NCBI RefSeq assembly: GCF_000091045.1
Contig: NC_006686.1
Span: forward strand, 223,501-287,500
DNA: 64,000 nt
Reading direction: 5' to 3'
Source: Cryptococcus deneoformans JEC21
Lineage: Eukaryota > Basidiomycota > Tremellomycetes > Tremellales > Cryptococcaceae
Shown here: positions 11,106 to 21,800 of the stretch, in pieces
How positions within the stretch are numbered: the first letter of the stretch is position 1
How the letters are laid out: every line of letters begins with the position of its first letter
Made by a program: the position numbers and the translations under genes
The notes under the pieces: generated by a model
Database searches by the model: none
The model's input: only the letters and a program-made list of their open reading frames with translations
Told to the model about the DNA's origin: nothing

Positions 11106-13531
11106 ATGCCCAAATCAGCTCAAGACTCTCCAACGGAGTTGCTCGCGCGTCTGGTCGACCGCGTCCAACAACAAGACGATACGCTGGCGCTCCTCACTGA
11201 GCTGCTGGCTAAACAAAACAAACTATCAGCTACCAAGGAACGCTATACACCCCGAGGTATACCATTGCCCAAGGCGTCAGACATCCCTCGTTTCGAGGGT
11301 CCCCTTGGCGATGCGGACCGCGCCCTTACCCATTTGCGTCGGCTTCAACAGGTTTTGCGAACGCACGGCCTTCTGACTCCCTCGGATGACGAGGAGGTGG
11401 AAGAGAGACGCCGTGTGACAGTGATTGAGCTGGCGAACAATTCGATCGAGTGCGCTGGTCTCGTTGGTTGGGTTGAGCAAGACGGTCGCCGTATGGAGGC
11501 CGATGGAATAACGACATGGGAGACGTGGTCAGCCGCCTTCAAGGCTAAGGCCATGCCGTCCAACTGGGAGTTCCGCGAAAGCCGTGCTCTTTTTCGCCTC
11601 TCCTTCCACGAGGTGTCGTCGGAGGGTTGGAAAAAATTCGACAACGCGGTGATTTTGCACCGTGCCCACCTCCATGGGAGCAAGCTATACCCGACCGACC
11701 AACAACTCACCAGTTTTTACCGTGCGGCCTGTCCCGAGCGCCTTTTCCTTCGCTTGGTTGACTTGCCCGAATTTCATGTCGACGATCTGGACGCACTGCG
11801 GGCCTTGATCAGCAACAACGTCGAACGAATTCAACACGAGGATGCCGCCTCTCGGATTAGGTCCCGTCCCACCAACCAGGTTTCTTCCGACAACGTCCAA
11901 TTACCCCACTCCATGTCCTACTATCACGACCCTTCCCACGCTCTGCCATACTATCTCTCCCCGGCGGGCCGCCATATCCGTGAAGTCTTCCGCAAGGAGA
12001 ACCGATGCTACGATTGTCGTAAAACGGGGCATCAGCATTCCAAGTGCCCTACCCGTACCCGCGCTCCGACTCCTAAGGTCAACCAACTCGAGACTGAACT
12101 GACGGCAGGCGACGCCACCTCGGCCTATCTGACGTTAGCCCAAACCGTTCCTCCAGCCGATGATGATACCTGTGACGCGACGTACGCTCTTTTCCATCCT
12201 TTGCTCTCCATATCCGTCCCAGTCTCCGCTGACAGCCGTTTATCAGCCCCCTCCCCTAAATTCTTACTCGACACGGGGGCGTCCACAACCTTTGTGAATC
12301 CGAGGTTGGCGGCGAGACTGGGCTGGGAAGTGAAGAAAGGGTTGGTACGGATGCGAGTGCGTCTAGCCGGAGGTTTGGCGGGTCCGTTGGTCACAGATAT
12401 GGTCGTCGGGTCGTTTTCCCTAGGTGGTCGCATGTATCGAGTCGATGGTGTCCTGATGGATCTGCACGGTACCTACGATGGTATCTTAGGACTAAATTTC
12501 TTCGCGCGGCACGGATTACTCGCGGAATCAAATTCTTTCGTTCGGTTATTGGAGGCGGGCGGTGTGAACTTGTCTGTGTTAGGCTTGCAACAGTTAGGTG
12601 CGCCAGTTTCCCACGCCGCCGCAAATCCCGCCTCGACTACCGCCACAGTGTCATTCGCCGACACCCGCCCCAATCTTTCGCAGACCCGCGCGGCCGCCGA
12701 GTCCGACAGTCTGACGGATGTTCTACGCAAGCTTCAGACCGAATTCCACGATGTTTTCTGCGACGACCTAGGCGACGTGCGAAATTTCCCCACCATCTCC
12801 AAAACAAAGTCTGGCGTGCGCTTCGAAATTAACTTGAAACATGGTGCTACTCCCCACCGCTCGCCACCCTATCGAGTACCGGAAGCCCTGCTTCCACGTT
12901 TCCGAGAGATGTTATTAGAACATCTGAATGCAGGACGTCTTCGATACTCTAGTTCCCCTTGGGCCTCCCCGGCGTTCCTCGTGTCCAAAGGTAATGGCAA
13001 ATTCCGAATGGTCTGTGATTTCCGCGCTCTGAACAACGTCACGGTCCCCGACATGTACCCTATGGGGAATGTCCAGGATATCCTCCACCGTGCCGCCAGG
13101 AAGGGCAAGATTTTCGCAAAACTTGACTGTAAGGATGCCTTTTTCCAAACGCTAATGAAGGAGGAGGACATCCCGAAAACCGCTATCACCACTCCTCTCG
13201 GTCTCCTAGAGTGGGTGGTAATGCCTCAAGGGATCCGGAACGCGCCGGCCGCTCAACAGCGTCGCATTAATGAGGCGTTACAAGGTTTAACTGGGGAATG
13301 TTGCGAGGCTTACGTGGACGATATCATCATCTGGGGGAAGGATGCGAAGGACCTGCATGATAATATTGTGAGTGTTCTTTCTGCTCTACGTCGAAGTGGT
13401 CTTCGCTGCTCGCGTGAGAAGTCAAAGCTGTTCCTCGACGAAGTAGCGTTCTTAGGCCACATCATCCGCCCCGGACAGATTCTGCCCGACCCCGCCAAAA
13501 TAGCACGTGTCGAGCAGTTCCCCCTCCCGGT
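11106..13531 (+). pseudogene. A-family Gypsy gag-pol copy G1, 3' truncated
   Basis: The ATG at 11106 lies 44 bp after the LTR. One frame encodes gag, a CCHC knuckle (CYDCRKTGHQHSKC), an aspartic protease (LLDTGAS) and reverse transcriptase with CDFRALN, KLDCKDAFFQ, VVMPQG and YVDDIIIWG. The coding part stops at RVEQFPLP, where LTR D1 begins. RNase H, integrase and the 3' LTR are missing. The frame continues by chance for about 36 codons into the D LTR, and these are not element protein. A nearly identical mirror copy on the minus strand ends at the same base (27230-29655). Confidence 0.93.
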
Positions 13532-14121
13532 TGTAACAACCCAGGGGGGGATGTTCACTGAAAGAGTTCGGCTTGATTTGATTGAAAGAGAGACAGCTGG
13601 AACACGACTGTTGTCTAGTCGGTGGCAAGGAAAGAGGTAGTTGGATTGTCCGGGCGCAGAAGCGGTCTATGAGTTTGCATATGTTTGTTGATCACTGGGC
13701 AGAGTGTCAACGAAGCTATAATTAAAGCACTCAAAAGAACTACAGCAGGTCGCGGACAACCAAAGGAAAAGGGCTCTCTTTCTAAAGATAAAGAAGAAGT
13801 TACAAGCATACCTGGGCAGAGTGTCAACGAAGCTATAATTACTAAAGTCCGCCCAGTTAGCATAAAACCACATTCCAAGTAGGAAGTGGGACTCACAAGC
13901 ACTCAAAAGAACTACAGCAGGTCGCGGACAACCAAAGGAAAAGGGCTCTCTTTCTAAAGATAAAGAAGAGAGGCTTTTCCTTGCTGCAAATTCCTTTGAG
14001 GCCTGTGAGGAGCGCGCAAAATAAACGGAATCAAAATAAGAGAAAAGCGGCAGCAAATCTATGTATGAAGTGAAACAGACCTTGGGATCATAATGACCGT
14101 GTTTGGCATGCATGCCTTACA
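13532..14121 (-). mobile_element. D-family 3' LTR (copy D1)
   Basis: The 590-bp LTR runs on the minus strand from TGTAAGGCATGCATGCC to GGGTTGTTACA. A GGAAGGGGAGGG polypurine tract abuts its start (14122-14133), so it is the 3' LTR of the D element to the right. Internal plan in sense direction: copy 1 exon-like part 13897-13969, intron-like insert 13842-13896 (GTGAGT...TTTAG with TGCTAAC), second part 13812-13841, then a 14-nt stub starting GTATGC (13798-13811), then copy 2 without the insert (13797-13695). Confidence 0.93.
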
Positions 14122-14944
14122 CCCTCCCCTTCCTGAAAAAGGCCATGGTCTTGGAAGAAAAGGCGAGAGCAAGAAAAACTAGGTAAAAAAATAAGTGGGG
14201 TCCATTGGTGAAACAACTAGGCTAAAGGGTAATAAGTGGGGTCCATGTTTGAAAGAAGAAAGAAAAAAGACATCAAAATTACTCCAACAACAACTCATCT
14301 GGGCCATCATACACCTCCCACGCAGCCTTGAAACCATCCCATAACTCGACTTCAACTCGGGGTAGCCACTTGCCAAGGGCTGGCTCACCAACTAACCGGA
14401 CTCGGACCTCCTCAGTGTTCTTCCTGGTGCGGATGTCAAGGACCTCAAGGACCTGGGGGCGAGGTGGAGCTGGGACTTGGGGTTGGAGGGGAGGTGACGA
14501 GGAATGATAGCGTTCAGAGACCACGTAAGGCTTGAGGAGGGAGACATGGCGTCGAGCAGTGTCATTGACGCGAGCAGGGACATCGAGTTCATAGAGGGAT
14601 TGATTTGGAAAAGCTTTGACAATAGTGTAAGGACCATCATAACGTGGGATGAACTTAGCAGAATTTTTGAAGCCTGATGAGGACTTGTATTCATGCCTGA
14701 CATGACGGGTGTTCACCAGCACTTGGTCACCGACCTTGTAAATGGGATCAGGCCGGCGATGTTTGTTGGCTTGAACTGCTTGTCGATGTTTGGCCATGAG
14801 GAGATTGTCTCGTGCTTCCCCTTCGTCGAGCCGCATATGCCGAGCTGCTGCTTCCCATTCGTCTTCCGAAGGTACCATGAACTGCAAGGCTTCGGCAATT
14901 TTCGCTGGAGTGTCAGCCACCAAGGGAGGAACATGAGAGAGACG
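14122..14944 (-). pseudogene. D-family Gypsy pol, C-terminal part and 3' end
   Basis: The minus-strand frame (stop near 14279) encodes the integrase C-terminal region (NKHRRPDPIYKVGDQVLVNT, SAKFIPRYDGP, HVSLLKPYV). It ends in a chromodomain-like tail (QVLEVLDIRTR...ALGKWLPRV...WEVYDGPDEL). About 150 bp of 3' untranslated sequence and the polypurine tract lead into LTR D1. The upstream part continues beyond solo LTR A6. Confidence 0.88.
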
Positions 14945-15445
14945 TGTAGGCACTGGGGGTGCCTCACTGCGTTCGGTTGGCGTTCGAGAAGGATGGGCGT
15001 TCGTGGTATAGGTCTAGAGGGCGTTCGGATGCGTTCGAGGAAGCGTTTGGTGTTTGTTTATAGTTATAGTGGTCTACTGGATGCGAAACTAGCAATGGTT
15101 GATATGCATGAGTTTCGCTTAGAGAAAGAGAAAACTATAACTATGTATGAGATCTATCTATATATATATGTATGGATGTATGCAGAAACAAACAGAAGTC
15201 CATCGAAAAAAGGGGCAGAGATCCGGCGAAGTCCGCCGCCGCGTTTCGGCAGCAATTGCCGGTCCTATGCATGAGAATAAAATATCATGCATAGGAAAAG
15301 GCCGGACAGAGCTCGATGCCGCGTTTCGGCGAAGTCCGAAAAACGCGTTTCGGCATCAAATCTCACCTACCAACATCGACCAATGCATAGGAATAAATCC
15401 TACCATATGGTGAGAATGAATGGTGGTAAGGGCTCTGCACTTACA
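14945..15445 (-). mobile_element. Solo LTR, family A (copy A6), TSD agacg
   Basis: The 501-bp LTR has the perfect 5-bp direct repeat agacg at 14940-14944 and 15446-15450. It interrupts the D pol frame just after FGKRL, and the frame resumes on the other side of the duplication. Confidence 0.95.
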
Positions 15446-15629
15446 AGACGCTTGCCAAAAACCAGCTCGGCAGGAGTGTGCTTGGTTGATGCACGGACAT
15501 GGTTGTTGAGAGCAAAAGCAATGCGCTGCAAATGGTCAGCCCATGTACGCCCACGGATGTCAGTGAGGGTTCGAAGCGACTCGATAACTGATTTGTTGGA
15601 CCGTTCAGAGATACCATCAGTCTGGGGGT
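15446..15629 (-). pseudogene. D-family Gypsy integrase segment
   Basis: This 184-bp piece encodes the end of the integrase core: QTDGISERSNK (with the catalytic Glu), then ALNNHVRASTKHTPAELVFG. It is bounded by solo LTR A6 and solo LTR D2, and joins in frame with its neighbours once one copy of each duplication is removed. Confidence 0.92.
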
Positions 15630-16219
15630 TGTAACAACCCAGGGGGGGATGTTCACTGAAAGAGTTCGGCTTGATTTGATTGAAAGAGAGACGGCTGGAA
15701 CACGACTGTTGTCTAGTCGGTGGCAAGGAAAGAGGTAGTTGGATTGTCCGGGCGCAGAAGCGGTCTATGAGTTTGCATATGTTTGTTGATCACTGGGCAG
15801 AGTGTCAACGAAGCTATAATTAAAGCACTCAAAAGAACTACAGCAGGTCGCGGACAACCAAAGAAAAAGGGCTCTCTTTCTAAAGATAAAGAAGAAGTTA
15901 CAAGCATACCTGGGCAGAGTGTCAACGAAGCTATAATTACTAAAGTCCGCCCAGTTAGCATAAAACCACATTCCAAGTAGGAAGTGGGACTCACAAGCAC
16001 TCAAAAGAACTACAGCAGGTCGCGGACAACCAAAGAAAAAGGGCTCTCTTTCTAAAGATAAAGAAGAGAGGCTTTTCCTTGCTGCAAATTCCTTTGAGGC
16101 CTGTGAGGAGCGCTCAAAATAAACGGAATCAAAATAAGAGAAAAGCGGCAGCAAATCTATGTATGAAGTGAAACAGACCTTGGGATCATAATGACCGTGT
16201 TTGGCATGCATGCCTTACA
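15630..16219 (-). mobile_element. Solo LTR, family D (copy D2), TSD ggggt
   Basis: This 590-bp D LTR has the perfect 5-bp direct repeat ggggt at 15625-15629 and 16220-16224. It inserted in the integrase of a D element, so it is nested in its own family. The intron-like insert is at 15940-15994. D2 carries a G-to-A change relative to D1 in both internal copies (15864 and 16036), the key evidence that the two copies change together. Confidence 0.95.
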
Positions 16220-17367
16220 GGGGTGATATGATGTTGAAAGCATAGACTTGGTGTCGATATGCTTGGTGACATGACGCCAAACCCCAGACTGGAAGATGCT
16301 ACCGCGGTCGGAGACGATGGAGCGAGGGCAGCCGAATTTGGAAAGCCAGTGGTCGTAAAAAAGTCGGGCAACCTCTCGCGCATTTGCTGTGATGGTGGTA
16401 GGAATGAGGACCACATAACCCGTGAGGCGGTCGGTGATGACAATGAGTTGGTCAAAACCTTGCGACGTGGGGAGAGGGCCCACGAAGTCAATGCCAATGT
16501 CGAGAAACTTCGCCTGTGGAACTGGTAGAGAGTGAAGGCGGCCTGCGGGCTTGACAGTAGTGCTCTTGGAAGTCTGACAGGGTGCACACGAGCTTACATA
16601 GTCCACAACATCCTGCCTCATGCCCTCCCAGTAATAGCTGCGGCGCACCATCTCCAATGTCTTCGCTACGCCGAAATGGCCCACATCATCATGACACTGG
16701 CGGATGAAACCTTCTCGGAGCTCACTGGTATCGGGCACACATAGCCTGCCTTCCCATCGCAACACCTGATGTACTCCTTGACCATTCTCAACATTCTCCA
16801 GCGTTACTCCAGGTGCCCTATCCTCCTCTTGCAACCATGCTCCCATGACCTGATCTTGAGCATAGCCTTGCGCGACCTTGGTGATGGTGGATGTGTCATG
16901 GCCGAGGAGACCGAGGACTGCTACACTGACTTCAGCTGTCTCCATACCATCCTGCTCATCGTCGACGCCGCCAAGCCGAGAGAGGGCATCTGCGATGAAG
17001 TTATTGACACCTGAGATGTGGTCAATACGCAAGTCGAACCGGGATAGGATGCCCAGCCAGCGCTTTTGGCGTTCGGATAGGTCGCGCTGTTGGAGGAACC
17101 ATTTGAGAGTGAAGTGGTCGGTCTGAACTTGAATGGGGACATCCAGAAGGAGAGGCCGCCAGAGTTTGAGGGCACGGACGATGGCCAAGAGTTCTTTCTC
17201 ATGTGTTGGATAGTTGCGTTCGGCGGCTGATAAACTGCGAGAGTCGTAAGCAACTGGAAATGCATGATCGGGGTCAGGGCCTTGACCAAGCCAGGCGCCA
17301 GTGCCGTGATTGCTTGCATCAGTGAAAAGGTAGATGGGGCACTCGCCGGTTAACGCAGCTGCATAGT
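16220..17367 (-). pseudogene. D-family Gypsy RNase H to integrase core
   Basis: The minus-strand frame covers RNase H (YLFTDASNHGTGAWLG, HEKELLAIV, ISGVNNFIADALSR), the integrase zinc-binding region (QCHDDVGHFG, CAPCQTSK) and the core with the first two catalytic Asp residues (IGIDFVGPLP, SIVSDRGS). It ends at SYHP where D2 inserted. On the upstream side it stops where the complete E element inserted (TSD atagt) and resumes at 24799. Confidence 0.93.
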
Positions 17368-18310
17368 TGTAAGGTCCGGACAATAGACCTTCACTGAACT
17401 GGTGGGGCTAGCTCGGAGGGACAGGGCTTGGAGAGAACTGGTGGGCTCTTAGGGCTGGCAGGGCTCGAGGCTTAACTTCGGACTGGAGAGGAGCAAACAA
17501 GATCCCAAATGCATATGCTGATTATGTCCTATCAGCGACTAGTAAAGGAGACAAGATGAAGAATTGATAGGAACAAGAGGAGAAGGCAAGGTACTTGTGA
17601 CTGTAAAGTCGGAAGAAGGAAAGGTTGAACACAACAAGGATAAAGGGATAAAGGAATTTGTGCGAAACCCAAAGAGCCCGAAGCTTACCTGATTATGTCC
17701 TATCAGCGACTAGTAAAGGAGACAAGATGAAGAATTGATAGGAACACTGATCAGGATTAGCCAGGGGGTCTGAGGGGAGAAGGTAATTAGTAGAGAGCTC
17801 TGCTTACAGAGGAGAAGGCAAGGTACTTGTGACTGTAAAGTCGGAAGAAGGAAAGGTTGAACACAACAAGGATAAAGGAATAAAGGAATTTGTGTGTCAA
17901 CCTTTCCATGCACTTTGCCTTCGCTCTCGAAACCAGTCGCGACCAAAGCCCGGTAAACACCGGGGCTTGTGGCATGAAAATCGGACAAGAAGCTCGGACT
18001 TAGGACGAGAAATGGAAGAGAAAACAAGAAGAGAAAAAGCGGAAGTAAAATGATGCACGTGACCTGGGAGGGAGAGTGCGGATGCAATTTGACGCGCGCG
18101 ACTTGGAGGAAAGGAGCGGAAGTAAATTGAGACGCGGCTCGGAGAAACAGGGGAAAAATAAAGCACGTGACCTGAGAAAGGGAGCGCGGATGCAATTTGA
18201 CGCGCGCAACTTGGAGGAAAAAAACGGAAGCAAATTGAAACGCGGCTCGAAATTAGAAGCTGGGGAAAGTGGTGACCGTGGGTCACTGGGTCGGAGGCTA
18301 GCCTCTTACA
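17368..18310 (-). mobile_element. E-family 3' LTR with unspliced plus spliced internal copies
   Basis: Sense direction: exon-like part 17894-17808, intron-like insert 17807-17747 (61 nt, GTAAGC...GATCAG, TACTAAT inside), second part 17746-17689, a 26-nt stub beginning GTAAGC (17688-17663), then the same 145 nt without the insert (17662-17518). A polypurine tract (GGAGGGGGAGGG) abuts the LTR start at 18311. Confidence 0.93.
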
Positions 18311-18834
18311 CCCTCCCCCTCCTGGATGAGACGGAGTATGTGAGGGAGAAGAAGGAAATGAGACACACACACAAGGAGGGAGAAAGAAATGAGCTAGAAA
18401 ACTGTAGAAGCTGGGCTTCAAGGAGGGGCCAGGCTGAGAGACAATCCATGAAACATGTTGACTGAGGGAAACCCCCACCACGAAAAAACTCCCTGGCCTT
18501 TTGGCTTCTTTTCAGATTCTTTGTCTGGGGATAAAAAAAATGGGGGGTGGGGGAACCTCTTGTCTGTCTTCAGGCCTGTGAGGAAGGGGGGGAGGAGACT
18601 GGAGGAGAAAAAACGGACGAGAAAAAAAATGAGAAAACACGGCACGAAGGAAAAAAAGGGGGGGAACGAAATTGAAAACCTGGACGGGTGGGCTTGGGGC
18701 TTGATGGGGGGGGGGGGGGGGTGGTTTGGCATCTGTGTGAAGGTGTCAGCCTGGTCTGAGGGGTAGATGAGGAAAAAAAAGGTGTTAGGGAGGGTGTATA
18801 CGGCTCACGACGGAGTGTGGCCATGTCGGGGCCG
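18311..18834 (-). other. E element 3' untranslated region with polypurine tract
   Basis: This lies between the stop of the E gag-pol frame and the 3' LTR. It holds the polypurine tract next to the LTR (18311-18322) and a plus-strand G-run near 18706-18721. No gene is seen. Confidence 0.75.
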
Positions 18835-21800
18835 TTAACCCTGGGTGAACATCTGGGAAACATCAGTAGTAACGTCCAGTACGTCGAGATGTAGCTCATC
18901 TTCGCCAATAAAGTCTTCCCAAGCCTCCTGCCAACCTGCATAGTCCTGCGCCGTATCGCGACTGAGCCACCGAGCCTTGGGGCCTTCGCCGGCGAGGCGG
19001 GCGCGCACTTGATAGACCTTTGGATGATTTCCCTTGGGGGTGAGGGTGCGGTCTTCAAGGATTTGGAGGATGCGTGGCGAGGAAACAGCCGGGCGGTCGA
19101 GTAGGCGAGGAACCGCGTGCTGGTGATACTGTTCGGACTCCCGGTATGGCTTGAGGCGCGAAACATGGCGGCGAGGCGTCGACTGTGTTGAGGTGACGGG
19201 AACATCCAATTCATAGAGTGATTGCTCGGGAAAGGCCTTGAGGATGGTGAAGGGGCCTTCCCAACGGGGCATGAACTTCGCAGAACGGTTAGTGGCTGTC
19301 TTATATTCGTGACGGAACTCAGCTGTGTTCAAGTAGACTTTGTCTCCCGGGCGGTAGACCGGGTCCGGCCGACGATGCTTGTTGGCTTGAACACTTTGCC
19401 GATGCTTAGCGAGAAGCAGTTCGTCACGAGCGATGCCCTCTTCGAGGGCCATGCGTTGGGCAGCGAGATCCCATTCGGAGGCTGTAGGTTGGGCGAGGGA
19501 CTGGTCCGTAGCTGATGTTGAGGGGAGAAACGGCGGAGTGAGTGACAGGCGTTTCCCGAAAACGAGCTCGGCGGGGGTGTGGTGGGTTGAGCGTCGGATG
19601 GTGTTGTTCATTGCGAAGGCGACCCGCTGTAGGTTGGCTGCCCAATTTCGGCCTTGGTCGTCAGTCCAGGTTCGCAGGATCTGGATGACTGTCTTGTTTG
19701 ATCGTTCTGATATACCATCGGTCTGGGGGTGGTATGCTGTGGACATTTTTAGCTTAGTGCCCAGGAGTGAATTCAACCGACGCCATGACGCAGCAGTGAA
19801 TAACTTATCGCGGTCTGAGACGATCGATTGTGGTACCCCATATTTAGAAACCCAGTGGTCGTAGTAGAGTTGAGCGAAAGCGGAGGACGTGAGCGTCGTG
19901 ACTGTTGGTATGAGAGCGACCCAGCCGGTGAGGCGATCGGTAATGACGATGAGATAGTCGAAGCTGTGTGATTGCGGTAGTGGCCCCACGAAGTCTATGC
20001 CTATGTCGGAGAATTTGGCGGGGGGAACTGGTAATGAGTGTAGTAGTCCGGGAGGCTTAGTGGTGGTAGCTTTGGATGTCTGACAGGCTGGGCAAGAGCT
20101 GACAAAGTCCTTTACGTCACTAGCCATACCATCCCAGAAGTACTTACAACGCAGTAGTTCAAGTGTTTTCTCCACCCCGAAATGGCCCATCGCATCGTGG
20201 CATTCCTGTAGGCACTGTTCTCGTAAGGTCAGTACTTCGGGGATGCAGAGCCGGTCCTCGTATGTCAGCACCGTCCTGACCCCCCGTGCTCCGTTGACTT
20301 CGGCTGTGTGGACACCCGGAGGGCAGCGGTCTACTTCCCTCCAAATGCTCATGACTGGGTCCTGCCCATACCCCTCAGCCACTGCATCCAGGAAAGCTGC
20401 GTTTGGTGAGAGAACCATCATGGTGAGGGCGTTGACGTGGGCGTCGGAGTTGCGGAGCCGGGAGAAAGCGTCGGCGATGACATTAGTGGCCCCTGGAATA
20501 TGGGAAATCTGGAGGTCGTAATCGGCGAGTACTAGTAGCCATCGCTTCTGACGTTCGGACAGATTTGGTTGTTGAAAGAACCACTTGAGAGTCGCATGGT
20601 CCGTCATGACGTGCACTGGGACGCCGAGAAGTAGAGGCCGCCACTCTTTGAGGGCGTGGATGATGGCGCATAACTCTTTTTCGTGTACCGGATAATTTCG
20701 TTCGGCGGCGGTGAGAGAGCGGGAATCGTAGGCGATAGGTTGAGCGTTGTCGGGGGATAGACCCGTGCCCAACCAGGCGCCGAGGCCGGTGTTGCTTGCG
20801 TCGGTGAAAAGGTAGAGATTGGTTTTACCTGCGAGGATAGCTTCATGGGAAAGGGGGGACAGACCTGTGATACGTGCCACCATTTCCTTCAGCGCCTCAA
20901 ACGCGTCTTGCGCCGACGTTGTCCACTTCCATACCCAACTCAGTGATTCTAATCGCTCAGCTGGGAGGCCCTTAGCCAGTTGACGTTTACGGGATTCATA
21001 CGCTTTCTCTGCTGTCTTGTTCGGAGGGAGAAGAGCCGTGAGAACGGACGTCTTGGTGGCGATGTGTGGGATGAATTTGCGTAAATATTGGAGAAGGCCA
21101 AGAAAAGATCGGAGGTCTTTCACACAACCAGGAGATGGCCATGCGCGTAGTGCTTCGACTTTCTTCGGATCTGGCCCAATGTGATTGGGGGAGATTACGT
21201 GGCCCAGGAAGGAGACTGAGTCGACGAAAAATTTCGACTTGCTAGGCGAGCAAACAAACCCGCTGTTATGTAAAGCCGTGAGAACCGCGCGAATATTTTT
21301 CGCTAAGTCAGAGTCGGTCGCGCCCCAAATGATGATATCATCGACATAAGCTTCACAACAAACGCTGATGAGGTTACGTAAAGCCTCGTTGAGGCGGCGT
21401 TGTTGTGTTGCCGGCGAGTTGCACGCGCCTTGCGGCATCACAACCCATTCGTATAAACCCCAGGGAGTGCTAATTGCCGTTTTCTCGATATCGGGCTCGT
21501 GCATGAGCGTCTGAAAAAATGCATCGGTAAGGTCGAGTTTGGCGAAAACCTTGCCACGGGCGGCGCGTTGGAGAATGTCGTCAATGTTGGGAACCGGGGT
21601 GCGATCTTTAACCGTGACACTGTTGAGGCCGCGAAAATCGCAGAGGAACCGGAATTTGCCATTTTCTTTCTTAATGAGGAAAGCAGGGGCGGCCCAAGGG
21701 GAACTGGATGGACGGAGGCGGCCTGCGGTACGGTGTTTCTCGATTTCTTGTCGAAGGGTGTCGCGCCACGCTAACGGTACTCGAAATCCAGCTCGAGCGA

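Noticed and set aside
13532..13640. C-terminal 36 residues of the long frame of G1 (and the same at G2)
   Set aside because: This part is read from the D LTR and is a chance fusion, not element protein.
13667..14113. Frames of about 148 residues inside D LTRs
   Set aside because: They overlap the splice-like repeats of the LTR and recur only because the LTR recurs. No protein family resemblance.
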